Assembly: GCF_023091745.1 (NCBI RefSeq)
Contig: NC_068915.1
Span: 55,858,001-55,922,000 of the forward strand
Source of the DNA: Budorcas taxicolor
Lineage: Eukaryota; Chordata; Mammalia; Artiodactyla; Bovidae
DNA: 64,000 nucleotides
Direction: 5' to 3'
In this document: in pieces, positions 44,243 to 57,362 of the stretch
Numbering within the stretch: the stretch's first letter is position 1
Layout of the letters: each line of letters opens with the position of its first letter
The notes under the pieces: generated by a model
Seen by the model: only the letters and a program-made list of their open reading frames with translations
What the model was told of the DNA's origin: nothing
The model's database searches: none
Program-made: the position numbers and the translations under genes

Positions 44243-47155
44243 GGCATTCATTCTTGCCATCTCCTGTTTGATCACTTCCAATTTGCCTTGATTCATGGAC
44301 CTAACATTCCAGGTTCCTATGCAATATTGCTCTTTACAGCATTGGACCTTGCTTCCATCACCAGTCACATCCACAACTGGGTGTTGTTTTTGCTGTGGCT
44401 CCATCTCTTCATTCTTTCTGGAGTTAATTGGAAGTGATCAAACAGGAGATGGCAAGAGTGAATGTCGACATTTTAGGAATGAGTGAACTAAAATGGACTG
44501 GAATGGGTGAATTTAACTCAGATGACTATTCTATCTACTACTGTGGGCAAGCATCCCTTAGAAGAAATGGAGTAGCCATCATAATCAATAAGAGTCTGAA
44601 ATGCAGTACTTGTATGCAATCTCAAAAATGACAGAAGGATCTCTGTTTGTTTCAAAGGTTAACCATTCAATATCACAGTAATCCAAGTCTATGCCCAGAC
44701 CAGTAATGCTGAAGAAGCTGAAGTTGAATGGCTCTCTGAAGACCTACAAGATCTTCTAGAATTAACACCCCAAAAAAGTTGTCCTTCTAATTATAGGGGG
44801 CTGGAATGCAAAAGTACGAAATGAAGAGATACCTGGAGTAATGGGAATATTTGGCCTTGGAGTACAGAATGAAGCAGGGCAAAGTTTAATAGAGTTCTGC
44901 CAAGAGAATGCACTGGTCATAACAAACACCCTCTTCCAACAACACAAGATAAGACTCTACACATGGACATCACCAGATGATCGGCACTGAAATCAGATTG
45001 ATTATATTGTTTGCAGCCAAAGATGGAGAAGCTCTATACAGTCAGCAAAAACAAGACCGGGAGATGACTATGGCACAGATCATGAACTCCTTATTGCCAT
45101 ATTCAGACTTAAATTGAAGAAAGTATGGAAAACTACTAGACCATTCAGGTATGACCTAAATCAAATTCCTTATGATTATATAGTGGAACTGAGAAATAGA
45201 TTGAAGAGACTAGATCTGATAGACAGAGTTCCTGATGAACTATGGACAGAGGTTCATGACATTGTATAGGAGACAGGGATTAAGACCATCCCCAAAATGG
45301 CTGTCTGAGGAGGCCTTACAAATAGCTGTGAAAAGAAGCCAAAAGCAAAGGAGAAAAGGAAAAATATACCAATTTGAATGCAGAGATCCAAAGAATATCA
45401 AAAAGAGATAAGAAAGCCTTCCTCATTGATCAGTGCAAAGGTATAGAGGAAAACAATAGAATGGGAAAGACTAGACATCTTTTCAAGAAAATTAGAGATA
45501 CCAAAGGAACATTTCATGCAAGACAGGCTCAATAAAGGACACAAATAGTATGGACCTAACAGAAGCAGAAAGTATTATAAGAGGTGGCAAGAATACACAG
45601 AAGAACTGTACAAAAATTATGTTCATGACCCAGATAACCATGATGGTGTGATCACTCTTCTAGAGCCAGATATCCTGGAATGTGAAGTCAAGTGGGCCTT
45701 AGGAAGCATCACTATGAACAAAGCTAGTGGAGGTGATGGAATTCCAGTAGAGCCATTTCAAATCCTAAAAGATGGTGCTGTGAAAGTGCTGCACTCAATA
45801 TGCCAGCAAATTTGGGAAACTCAGCAATGGCCACAGGACTGGAAAAGGTCAGTTTTCATTCCAATCCTTAAGAAAAGCAATGCCAAAGAATGCTCAATTA
45901 CACTCATCTCATACGCTAGTAAAGTAATGCTCAAAATTCTCCAAGCCAGACTTCAGTAATACATGAACCATGAACTTCCAGATGTTCAGGCTGGTTTTAG
46001 AAAAAGCAGAGGAACCAGAGATCAAATTGCCAACATCCGCTGGATCACTGAAAAAACAAGAGTGTTCCAGAAAAACATCTATTTCTGCGTTATTGACTAT
46101 GCCAAAGCCTTTGACTGTGTGGATCACAATAAACTGTGGAAAATTCTGAAAAAGATGGGGATACCAGACCACCTGACTTGCCTCCTGAGAAATCTGTTTA
46201 CAGGTCAGGAAGCAACAGTTCGAACTGGACATGGAACAACAGACTGGTTCCAAATAGGAAAAGAAGTACATCAGTGCTGTATATTGTCACCCTGCTTATT
46301 CAGCTTATATGCAGAGCACCTCATGAGAAATGCTGGGCTGGATAAAGCACAAGCTGGAATCAAGATTGCTGGGAGAAATATCAGTAACCTCAGATATGCA
46401 GATGACACCACCCTTATGGAAGAAAATGAAGAACTAAAGAGCCTCTTGATGAAAGTGAAAGAAGAGAGTCAAAAAGTTGGCTTAAAGCTTAACTTTCAGA
46501 AAATGAAGATCATGGCATCCAGTCCCATCACTTCATGGGAAATAGATGGGGAAACAGTGGAAACAGTGGCAGAGTTTATTTTGGGGGGCTCCAAAATAAC
46601 TGCAGATATTGACTGCAGCCATGAAATTAAAAGATGCTTACTCCTTGGAAGAAATGTTATGACCAATCTAGATAGCATATTAAAAAGTAGAGATATTACT
46701 TTGCCAAGAAAGATCCATCTAGTCAAAGCTATGGTTTTTCAGTAGTCATGTATGGATGTGAGAGTTGGACTATAAAGAAAGCTGAGTGCCAAAGAATTGA
46801 TGCCTTTGAACTGTGGTGTTGGAGAAGACTCTTGAGAGTCCCTTGAACTGCAAGGGGATCTAACCAGTCCATCCTAAAGGAAATCAATCCTGAATGTTCA
46901 TTGGAAGGACTGATGTTGAAGCTGAAATTCCAATATTTTGGCCACTTATTGCAAAGAACCGACTCATTTGAGAAGAGCCTGATGCTGGGAACTGTGAAGG
47001 CAGGATGAGAAGGGGATGACAGAGGGTAAGATGGTGATGGCATCACAAACTCAATGGACATGAGTTTGAGTAGGCTCCAGGAGTTGGTGATGGACAGGAG
47101 GAGGCGTAGGGTGCTGCATGGGGTCACAAAGAGCTGGACATGACTGAGCGACTGA
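44243..47155 (+). mobile_element. Long BovB with short inverted 5' end
   Basis: Flanked by a perfect 11 bp repeat CTGCAAGTCAC (44232-44242 and 47156-47166). 44243 to about 44420 is BovB in minus orientation (5' UTR and start of the endonuclease). From about 44425 the element is in plus orientation from EVIKQEMARVN to the 3' end. The two parts overlap, leaving a perfect 30 bp inverted repeat (44252-44281 and 44428-44457). The endonuclease, linker and RT are all represented but carry stops and indels, so the copy is dead. Confidence 0.94.
45648..46745 (+). pseudogene. BovB reverse transcriptase, two open frames
   Basis: The first frame (103 codons, 45648-45959) covers ITMNKASGGDGIPVE to KILQARLQ and ends in TAA. 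The second (260 codons, 45963-46745) continues at once with MNHELPDVQ. It keeps FCVIDYAKAFD and NLRYADDTTL, so both catalytic aspartate boxes are intact. A frame change at 46742 removes the C-terminus. The N-terminal endonuclease portion upstream (44428-45290) is readable (SELKWTGMGEFNSDD) but interrupted. Confidence 0.88.
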
Positions 47156-47166
47156 CTGCAAGTCAC

Positions 47167-48545
47167 TGTGATTAAGATGGTCAGCAGGCTTTGAGCGAGA
47201 TGCCTTCAAGAACAGTGTGGATGCCAACTAATGGATAATTAGGGAGCATCTCTGAGTAAAAACTCTACACCTTAAAACATACTAACTCTGAGAGTTTGTG
47301 TAGGCAACAAACTAGGCAACCAAGAGAGGAACAGGGAAGGAAAGAGAACCGTGATTTATGAAGGCGGTGATAGACTAGAGAGTTGTTTAAGAAAATGGCT
47401 ATTTTAGCAGAACTTGTAGACTCATAGTTAGAGGGATTTGTTATGAGAAAGTAGATGAGGTAAACTGTACAAATGTACTCTTGTGATTACCCTTGGATGA
47501 AAAAGAAACATTTAGTTAAAATTGGTGAATAATTTTAGCATTTGCAAGTTGAGTCCTATTTTCCTTATAAAATATTTTTTTATTCTGTTTGCCTACTTTT
47601 TCTTCTTTCCAGTGACATCTGGAGAGATGGCCAACACAGTGGGGGTGATTAGAGGTTGAGCAAGAGAAAATAGTTGTATTCTACAAATTTGTCCATGTAG
47701 ATACACAATACATGATGTTAATCTTTGCAAAAATACCAAGATCTTGGGAGATTCCAAGGTAAAGATCTAGTAGTAGATTGCTTATATTTTTCCAACATGT
47801 AGCATATGAAAATAAAATATTTATAAGATTCTTTTACAATCACATTAATTATCTAAAATTAGTGGCACTCAGAGTGGGCTATTAAGTGCTGATTAGACAA
47901 CGATATTATGAGCTCTGGCAGCATCAGTATTAGAGAACTAAGTTTACTTCCAAAGGGAGGAGAGATCATTAAAATTTTAATTTGTTTCTCAACAGTTCAA
48001 TTATAACATGCCTAATGTGCTGGTCATGAACCCTAAGGGACTTAACACAATTATGGGACTTTTCCAATGTACCTTGCTCTCTTGCATTTATTTTCTCAAA
48101 AGATTAGGTATTTGTAACTCTTTTAGATCATTCCTGGCTTTCAAATACTTCGTAATATCTCTCTTCCTTTTCCTTTACTTTCCCTTAGGTATTTGGCAAG
48201 AATACCTCAAGTAATGAGAACTATTTATTTTGCTGAGAAAAAGCAACCTTTCAAGTATGCCTGTTAAATATTGTTCAGTAGATGCCTATTCTATGGCTCA
48301 TTTGAGGATATCATGCTGATGATTCCCTCTGGTCATGAGTTCATTGGCCACTTGCTTAATAAATGCATGGCCTTCAGTTCATCCTTCTCTTAAACATTTT
48401 TGTAGACTGCCATGTGCTGACACTGTCCCTTCTTGATTTTGAAGTGTAGTCATACCCATGATTAACTAGCCTCACTGTGCTGACAATGATCCCCTGACAC
48501 ATATTCAAAGTTTGGGCCTCTGTATTCAATCAAATAATACCTTTA
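47167..48545. other. Unassigned DNA, no gene seen
   Basis: AT-rich sequence with no convincing frame. The 68-codon plus-strand frame at 48008-48214 is hydrophobic and shows no known motif. I recognised no repeat. Confidence 0.4.
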
Positions 48546-50330
48546 TCTACTAATCTGAGACTGGCCCAGCACACTGGGAGCAAAGAGAGATCGAAGAAAG
48601 AGGCAAATCACTCCTCTAGTGTGATCTGGTAGGTGGAAAGTCTCATGAACAAAGGAACTTACATACAAGGCTTGCCTTGGGCAGCACAAGATGAGTAGAT
48701 CTGTGCACCTGCCCACTGAAATCTTAAACTTTTATAGGTCTTAATAGGATTCAATCATGTGTACCATCCAGATGGTCTCAACAACACAATGTTCTCTGTG
48801 AAGGCGGTGGTGTTGAAAATGACACCTAGTGTGGGAATGGAGGATGGAACATACATTCCAAGGACAGAGAAGGAGATAAGGAGCCTCTGATTGTTTGGGT
48901 ACAGCTTGCAGTTCAGCTGAAAATCAGGTTCTCTTGCTGATTTCCTCCAATACCCTAGTCCTCATGACTAGCTCTTACAGTATCACACATGTTCCCTTCT
49001 TCCTGAGTTGTGCATAAGGGGTTTTATTAGCATGAATGTGGCTCATTACGTGATTATCTGACTATGTTGAAGGCAGAGGCCACAGCAACAATATAAGCAT
49101 ATGTAACAGAAAACACAGATTAAGCTAATGATTCCTAGAACAAGTAATTTTGTTTCTACCAGGAGCCTCATGATCCGAACTATTGATTTACTAAGTCCCC
49201 TAGGCTGGGGGTCAGATGACTCAGGGCATTTACTCCTACGCTTCTGTGATTTAATGAAGATGAAACATTAACAGACTCCTCAGGTATAAATACACAAACT
49301 CTCTGGATAATGGCACAAGTACTTCCTTGTGGGTCAGTAATAATGTGTATGGCTGTCCTATTTTGGAGGACAGCTTTTCTCATTAGGCATTAAAGATTTC
49401 AGCAAAGAAAAGGTTTGCAGACTATTATGTAAGGTTTGTCGGACAAATTCAGTAAGGGCTTCTCTGTGTGCTATAATGTCCTTTAAGCCAATGGAGGGAA
49501 CAAATATGACATCCAAATGATCATACCAATGGGAAACAGAATGTGCCCACCTGGTCTTGGGGAGAGGGCAGTTAACAGCTTTAGAACTTGACCTGGCCGT
49601 GCCAGCACTGTCAGGAGTGAGCAGATGGATTGCGGACATGCCAGATCAGAACCCCCACCTTCTCCTTATTTTCAGTGTGAGTGTTTCATTTCATATATAT
49701 AGTGTGTTTGTACAGGTCTAGCTTGCAATAGGACAAAAGGATCCCAGTAGTTCCTCCTCACCCAGGGGGGCAAAGTAATTCACCCATTGTGGTGAGACAT
49801 CCAAGTATGAATTCCAGTAGAAAATGCCTTTCCCAAACTCGATGAGGCTTGGTGTTCTCAGCAGCATAGCACATTGACCCATGGTAAGACTCAGCACAGT
49901 GTCTGTTTCCTGAGACTTCCATACCTTTAAGATGTTGAGTGTCTCAATAAGGGGCCCCTGTCTGGCATGTGAGGCAACAAGCCCTACTGGTTGATCATTC
50001 AAATGTAAGGTCTGGGACAGAACACTCAGTCAATCTGGTTTTAACTGTTAGTAACTCAGTTTACTGCTATAATATCCTGTTCTTCCTTGCTATCAACTTT
50101 GTGGCTTGTGGCTCATAGGGGAGATGGAGTATCTGTTCAGTGTCATGTTCTGCTGCCTAGCCTTGCACATCATGACCTTTGAAAAGTGGCCTTTGACCAC
50201 TGTGTATTTGATGAGGAAACCTGTACATGGTACTTAGCTTGTCTAGCCCCCTAATGTTGGCAGTGACAGGGTAACTTGGTTTAGGCCAGACACATTGTCC
50301 ACACAAGGCATATTTAGAGCTCTCACTTGG
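48546..50330 (-). mobile_element. Old minus-strand ERV: env remnant and LTR-like end
   Basis: On the minus strand, 50330-49180 carries broken envelope-like coding sequence. The transmembrane part near 49200-49380 is similar to that of the 41.5 kb copy, with the CX6CC motif degraded to CX6CV. Downstream on the same strand, 49060-48546 looks like a 3' LTR with a TATAAAA at 48730-48736 (minus strand). Related LTR-like sequence occurs at 61331-61745. Stops and frame changes between 49358, 49639 and 49718 show the frame is dead. Confidence 0.6.
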
Positions 50331-50789
50331 AGGGAAGAGGCCAATATATTAATAAGTTTTTTCAATTCCACACCAACTGGAAACTCCAATGAATGGCCTG
50401 AGACTCCTTTGTCATTTCCCCTGGGGATTGTTTTGAAAACACAGGATGTGCTGTTACTGCATTAACCAAGTCCTGTATTTCAAGGCCAAGCTGGCATTCT
50501 TGGCAATATGCCACCCCATCTGGGCAATATGGCAGCTGATATTCTATACACCCATTCTGCTATATCTACTGAAGGGTTGGTTGCTAGGGCTTATCTTCAG
50601 GCTAGGGCATTGGGCTCCTGAATGCAAGGGGTGTCAGTACCACATGAGCCAGTATATGAAAAAGAATGACTGCCTCAGGTTCTTATAAGTAGATTCAAAT
50701 ATCTTTCCATACATCCTGAACCTACAAGGGCTTATTTGAGACCATCCACCTCTCAGCTACCCAGTTTTCAAACCATGCATTAACCCCAT
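50331..50789. other. Unassigned, possibly more ERV
   Basis: No clear motif. It continues from the env-like sequence and may be its 5' part. The 80-codon plus-strand frame at 50446-50688 shows no known domain. Confidence 0.3.
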
Positions 50790-51115
50790 TCAGTTCAGTT
50801 CAGTCGCTCAGTCGTGTCTGACTCTTTGCGACCCCATGAATCCCAGCACGCCAGGCCTCCCTGTGCATCACCAACTCCCGGAGTTCACTCAGACTCACAT
50901 CCATCAAGTCCGTGATGCCATCCAGCCATCTCATCCTCGGTCATCCTCTTCTCCTCCTGCCCCTAATCCCTCCCAGCATCAGAGTCTTCTCCAATGAGTC
51001 AACTCTTCGCATGAGGTGGCCAAAGTACTGGAGCTTCAGCTTTAGCATCATTCCTTCCAAAGAAATCCCAGGGCTGATCTCCTTTAGAATGGACTGGTTG
51101 GATCTCCTTGCAGTC
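50790..51115 (-). mobile_element. BovB 3' fragment
   Basis: The minus-strand BovB terminus starts with TTCAGTTCAGTTCAGTCGCT and is cut where the BOV-A2 SINE begins, in the WTARRSNQ region. Little diverged. Confidence 0.92.
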
Positions 51116-51385
51116 ATTGCTGCTGCTGCTGCTAAGTCGCTTCAGTTGTGTCCGACTCTGTGCGACCCCAGAGACGGCAGCCCACCAGGCTCCCCTGTCC
51201 CTGGGATTCTCTAGGCAAGAACACTGGAGTGGGTTGACGTTTCCTTCTCCAACACATGAAAGTGAAAAGTGAAAGTGAAGTCACTCAGTCGTGTCCGACT
51301 CCTAGCGACCCCATGAACTCCAGCCTACCAGGCTCCTCCGTCCATGGGATTTTCCAGGCAAGAGTACTGGAGTGGGGTGCCATTA
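51116..51385 (-). mobile_element. BOV-A2 dimeric SINE
   Basis: Two minus-strand BOV-A monomers joined by a TGAAAGTGAAAAGTGAAAGT linker, with a TGCTGCTGCTGCT repeat at the 3' tail side. It directly abuts the BovB fragment on its left. Confidence 0.92.
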
Positions 51386-51431
51386 TTGGAACAGCCCAAA
51401 TGTTAATGCAAATGATTAATGGCCAGGGCGT

Positions 51432-51660
51432 GGGCTTCCCTGGTAGTTCAGAGAATAAAGAATCTGTCCACAATGCAGAACACAGATTCAATTCCTGGGA
51501 TCAGGAAGATCCCCTGAGAAGGGAGTGGCAACACACTCCAGTATCCTTGCCTGGGGAATCCTGTGGACAAAGGAGACTGTCAGGCTACAGTCCATGAGGT
51601 TACAAAGAGTTGGACACAACTGAGTGATTAACACACACGCACACGAACACACACACACAC
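51432..51660 (+). mobile_element. Bov-tA type SINE
   Basis: Plus-strand SINE, GGGCTTCCCTGGTAGTTCAG to GTTGGACACAACTGAGTGAT, ending in a CA-rich microsatellite. It stands head-to-head with the preceding BOV-A2. Confidence 0.9.
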
Positions 51661-51741
51661 ACGATCAGTCACCAGACAAACCACACACGACTAAGTGACT
51701 AACGCACACACACACGTGATCAGTCACCAGACAAACCACAC
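51615..51741 (+). repeat. Duplicated SINE tail plus flank
   Basis: The SINE tail, a CA microsatellite and GATCAGTCACCAGACAAACC occur twice in tandem (about 51615-51686 and 51687-51741). The second copy is slightly shorter in the CA part. Confidence 0.85.
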
Positions 51742-52970
51742 TGAGTTTAGCCCGCTGGCTGCTTTGGTTCTTTACTGCTAAAAGGAACAGATTTTTACTG
51801 AATATATGCAAATAATTATATGGCCATGAAAGTAACAATACTCAGAGTTTCTAAGTTCTAGAGGGATCAGGTAGGGAGAAAAAGATAAACACGTTGTCTT
51901 TGTTCTTAAAGGTGTTAGCAAATATCTAGTAGTTTAAGAGAAAAGGGAAGTTTTCTTAAATCTGGCCAAAAAAAAAAAAAAAAAAAAAAACCCCAACATA
52001 AAAGAACTAGCAATGTTTGAAACAAAAAGACATAATCATCCTCATCAGATTTTTCCACTAAAGTTCTGTCAATTTTTATTTAGTTCAGTGGTATGACCTG
52101 GGTTATCAAAAACTGATACTTTTTGTAGTCTTTTCCGTGAATCTCCCTGAAAATGAGTCACTTCTGCAGTAACACTTTTATAAAAGCATCAGAGTAAAAC
52201 AGTAGCTGCCTGGAAATGAACAAAGACTTTAAAATGGCCACAGTTAAAGATTTGATGAGAGTTCATTACAATGCAATTGATAAGGAAATTTGATTTTTTC
52301 TGTGACATACATTTTAAAATCACTAGAATTATGAATGATAATATAACTCTAGGGCATATTTTTAAGAATTTCATATATTTTTGGAATACTTATATTAATA
52401 ACGTATTGCTACAAATATCACTTCAAGTTTAGCATCACTTTTTATTTGGTAATGGTTCCAATGTAATTTAACAAATAAGCCTAATATTCTCTTTAAAGAA
52501 GAAAGAAAAAATCTTTTGAGATGTTCCAGTGAGTCTGAAAAAACCTCAGAGTTATTAATGGTTTGAGATCAAAAAGACTTCATACAGAATTTGATTTATG
52601 TGAAGTTCGTCAACATAATAGTAGGTGTTGAAACATTAGATTAAGTAGGATCATTGGTCACTGTGAAACAGTACTTATCTTTTTAACCACAGTGGCAAAG
52701 ACCTCAAAGGAAATAAAGTTACATAGTTGTGAGAAACAAGTTAGCTTTTTTAAGAAAGAAGAGTAAAATTTCTTATGCAGTCAAACACCTAATTAGGATA
52801 AGAGGCATAGGAAATTATTTTAATAAAGTACAGAATCATTGTTTTTTAGGCACATTACTTAAAAAAGTAAAGAAAAACCTTGCACAATCTTAACAAAAAG
52901 TCCAAAAAGATTTGTTCTTTTAGCACATGAAAGAAAATTGTTTTATATAAGAACAATATCTTTTTCAAAA
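51742..52970. other. Unassigned AT-rich DNA
   Basis: No gene seen. A 23-base A run lies at 51968-51990. The rest, about 52000-52970, is AT-rich, has no frame above 61 codons and no repeat that I recognised. Confidence 0.45.
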
Positions 52971-53087
52971 ATGGCAACCCACTCCAGTACTCTTGCCTGA
53001 AAAATCCCATGGATGGAGGAGCCTAGTAGGCTACAGTCCATGGGGTTGCAAAGAGTTGGACATGACTGAGCAACTTCACTTCACTTA
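52971..53087 (+). mobile_element. BOV-A monomer
   Basis: Plus-strand monomer, ATGGCAACCCACTCCAGTAC to GTTGGACATGACTGAGCAAC, without the tRNA-derived head. It lies at the 3' border of the following L1. Confidence 0.88.
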
Positions 53088-53528
53088 ATTTTAATTAACT
53101 TATATTGAGGTACAGTTGATTTACAATATTGAGTTTCATATGTACAGCATAGTGAGTCAGTGTTTTTGTGGATTATAGTCCATTATAGTTTATTACAAAA
53201 TAATGGGTATAATTCCCTATGCTATATAGATTATACTTCTTGCTTATCTATCTTATATATAGTAGTTTGTATCTGTTAACCCCAAACCCCTAATTTGTTC
53301 CCACCCTTTCCCTCTTCCCTTTGTTAACCACAGGTTTATTTTCTATATTTATGCATCTTTTTCTGTTTTGCATATGTATTCATTTGTATTATTTTCCAGA
53401 TTCCTCATATAAATGATATATAGTTTTTTTTTCTCTGCCTATTTCACTAAGCATGATATTCTCTAGGTCCATCCACGTTGCTGCAAATGGCAGTATTTCA
53501 CTCTTTTTTTATGGATGAGTAATATTTC

Positions 53529-54612
53529 TGCTTTATTGACTATGCCAAAGCCTTTGACTGTGTAGATCACAATAAACGGTTGAAAATTCTGAAAGAGATG
53601 GGAATACCAGACCACCTGACCTGCCTCTTGAGAAATCTGTATGCAGGTCAGGAAGCAACAGTTCGAACTGGACATGGAACAACAGACTGGTTCCAAATAG
53701 GAAAAGGAGTATGTCAAGGCTATATATTGTCACCTTGCTTATTTAACTTCTATACAGAGTACATCATGAGAAACGCTGGACTGGAAGAAACACAGCTGGA
53801 ATCAAGATTGCCAGGAGAAATATCAATAACCTCAGATATGCAGATGACACCACCCTTATGGCAGAAAGTGAAGAGGAACTAAAAAGCCTCTTGATGAAAG
53901 TGAAAGAGGAGAGTGAAAAAGTTGGCTTAAAGCTCAACATTCAGAAAACGAAGATCATGGCATCTGGTCCCATTACTTCATGGGAAATAGATGGGGAAAC
54001 AGTGGAAACAGTGTCAGACTTTATTTGGGGGGGCTCCAAAATCACTGCAGATGGTGATTGCAGCCATGAAATGAAAAGATGCTTACTCCTTGGAAGAAAA
54101 GTTATGACCAACCTAGATAGCATATTCAAAAGCAGAGATATTACTTTGCCGACTAAGGTCTGTCTAGTCAAGGCTATGGTTTTTCCAGTAGTCATGTATG
54201 GATGTGAGAGTTGAACTGTGAAGAAGGCTGAGTGCTGAAGAGTTGATGCTTTTGAACTGTGGTGTTGGAGAAGACTCCTGAGAGTCCCTTGGACTGCAAG
54301 GAGATCCAGTCCATTCTAAAGGAGATCAGCCCTGGGATTTCTTTGGAAGGAATGATGCTAAAGCTGAAACTCCAGTACTTTGGCCACCTCATACGAAGAG
54401 TTGACTCACTGGAAAAGACTCTGATGCTGGGAGGGATTGAGGGCAGGAGGAGAAGGGGACGACCGAGGATGAGATGGCTGGATGGCATCACTGACTCGAT
54501 GGACGTGAGTCTGAGTGAACTCTGGGAGTTGGTGATGCACAGGGAGGCCTGGCGTGCTGCAATTCATGGGGTCGCAAAGAGTCGGACATGACTGGGCAAC
54601 TGAACTGAACTG
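53529..54612 (+). mobile_element. BovB 3' fragment with 8 bp TSD
   Basis: The plus strand starts in the RT palm just after the first catalytic aspartate region and runs to the TGAACTGAACTGA tail. AATATTTC lies at 53521-53528 and 54613-54620. Frames of 100, 118 and 110 codons remain. The YADD region at about 53835 is out of frame with its upstream part because of a one-base loss near 53797. Confidence 0.94.
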
Positions 54613-57124
54613 AATATTTCATTGTATACACACACAACACAACCCACTTCTTAATTCAATCATTTAGTAATAGGCACCAGGGTTTCTTCTATGTCTTGGC
54701 TATTGTAAGCAATCCTGATGTGAAAATCAGGGTGTATGTATCTTTACAAATTAGTGTTTTTCTTTTTTTCTAGATATGTACCTGGGAGTGGAATTACTGG
54801 ATGATATGGCAGTTCTGGTTTTATTTTTTTAAAAAACCTCCAAATTGTTTTCCATAGTGGTTGCACCAATTTACATTCTCATCAGCAGTGTACAAGGTTT
54901 CCCTGTTCTCTGCATCCTCTTTAAAATTTGTTATTTATATTCTTTGTGATGATAGCCATTCTGACAAGGTAAGGTGCTATCTCATTGTGGCTTTGATTTG
55001 CATTTCTTTAACGATCACCTATGTTGAACAACTTTTCATGTGCCTGTGGCCATCTGTATGTCTTCTTTGGAAAAATGTGTATTCAAACTCTCTGCTCAAT
55101 TTTTAGTTGCATTTTTTTCTTTTTGATGTTCAGTTGTATGATCTGTCCATATATTTTGGATGTTAGCACCTTATTGATTTGGATGTTAGCACCGTATCAT
55201 TTGAAATATTTTTTTTTTCATTCTTTAAGCTCTTTTTGTTTTGTTGATGGTTTCTGGTGCAGTCAAAAGCTTTTAAGTTTAATTAGTCCCATTAATTTTT
55301 GCTTTTATATCTTTTACCTTGGGAGATTGAAGAAAATACTGCTAGTATATGTCAGAATGTTTTGTCTGTGTTCTCTTCTAGGTGTTTTATGGTTTCAAGT
55401 ATAACATTTAGATCTTTAAACCATTTATAGTTTAATATATGGTGAGAGGGAATGTTCTAATTTCATTGTTTTACACTTGCTGTGCAATTTCATCAGCACT
55501 ACTTGTTGAAAAGACTGTTTCCTCCATTGTATATTATTGCCTCCTTTTTCATAGATTAGTTGCCCATAAGTGTGTGGGTTTGTTTCTGGGCTGTCAGTTC
55601 TGTTCCATGGATTTGTGTCTCTGTTCTTGTGCCAATCAGTGTCATGCTGTTTTGGTTACTGTCGCTTTGTTGTATAGTCTGAAGTATGAGACGTTTACCT
55701 CCAGCTTTGTTCTCTTTTCTCAGCATTGCTTTGGTGTTTAGAGGTCTTCTGTGATTCCATACAAACTTTAGGGTTTTTTGCTCTAGTTCTAAGAAAAATG
55801 TCATTGATATTTTGATAAATCTGTAGATGGCTTAGGGTAGTATGGCCATTTTAATAATATTTAATTCTTTCAATCCAAGGGCATGGGCTATAATCCATTT
55901 TCTTTGAATCATCTTCACTTTCCTTCATCATGTTTTATAGTGTTCAGAGGGAAAGGTCTCTCACCTCCTTGGTTAAGTTTATTTCTAGGTATATTTTTAT
56001 GTGATTTTAAAAGTCTCCTTGTCACTTTTTCTTTCTGATATTTTGTTAATAGTGTATAGAAATGTAATAGATTTATTTATGTTAATTTTTTTCCTGCAAT
56101 CTTGGTGAATTCATTTATTCTAACAGTTTGGGATGAGGATCTTAGGGCTCTCTATAGAGTTTCATGTCATCTGCAAATAGCAAGTTTTACAACTGCCCTT
56201 CCAATTCGGTTATCTTTTAATTTCTTTTTCTTCTCTGATTGCTGTGTCTAGGACTTCCAATTCTGTGTTAAATAGGAGCAGTGAGAATGGGCATTCTTGT
56301 TTTATTCCTGAATTTAGTGGGAAGGATTCAGCTTTTCACCATGGAAGATTATGTTGGCTGTGGGTTTGTTGTAAATGGCCTTTGTTATGTTGATATGTTC
56401 CTTATTTATCCACTTGGATGAGAGTTTGTATCATAAATGAATGTTGAATTTTGTCAAAGTTTTTCTCCTGTGTCAGTTGAGATAATCTTGTGCTTTTTGT
56501 CTTTCCTTGTTAATGTGATGTATCACATTAATTGATTTGCATATGTTGAACCATTCTTGAGACTTTGAAATAAATCCAATTTGATCATGGTGCATGTTTT
56601 TATGTATTGTTAGATAATACATAAGTTTGCTAATATATTTTTGAGGATTTTTACATTTATATTTATTGGAGATATGGCCTGTAAGTTTTCTTTTTTGTAG
56701 TATCTTTGTTTAGTTCTGGTATCAAGATAATGGCCTTGCAGAATTAATTTGAAGTGTTCCTTTCTCTTCAATTTTTTTTTGGAATAATTTGAGAATAATT
56801 TGGAATAATTTGAGAAGGACAGGCATTAGTTTAGTAGAATTCCTCTGTGAAACTGAACTTTTGTTTGCTACGAATGTTTTTTATTACAGACTGAATTTCA
56901 TGTCTAGTGATCAGTATGTTCAAATTGTGTGGTTCTTCTTGACTCATTCTTGGAAGGTTGTATATTTCTATAAATATGTTTAATTTGTTGACATAACTGC
57001 TCTTAGTACTCTTACGATATTTTGTATCTCTGTGGCATTATTTCTCATCATTCATTTCTTATTTTGTTTGTGTCTTCTCTCTTTTTCTCAGTGAATCTAA
57101 CTAAAGGTTTATTAACATTAAATT

Positions 57125-57362
57125 GAATTTTTATTTTTTATTGGAGTCCTGTTGTGTTAGTTTCAGGTGTACACAAAAATGATTCAGTTATGCATATATC
57201 TATATCCATTCTTTTAAAGGTTCTTTTCCAACATAGGTTATAACAGAATACTGAGTAGAGTTCCCTGTGCTGTGGAGTAGATCCTTGTTGATTATTTGAT
57301 ATATAGTGGTATGTATATGTTAATCCCAAACTCTTAATATATCCCCCCTCCCCCATCAACTT
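57125..57362 (-). mobile_element. Short L1 3' UTR insertion
   Basis: The inverse of a ruminant L1 3' UTR (GTTAGTTTCAGGTGTACACA; CCCTGTGCTGTGGAGTAGAT) is embedded within the fifth L1. It is a separate, heavily 5'-truncated L1. Confidence 0.75.

Noticed and set aside
55021..55404. Cysteine-rich hydrophobic 127-codon frame
   Set aside because: Antisense of L1 ORF2. T-rich antisense L1 always yields Phe/Leu/Cys-rich frames.
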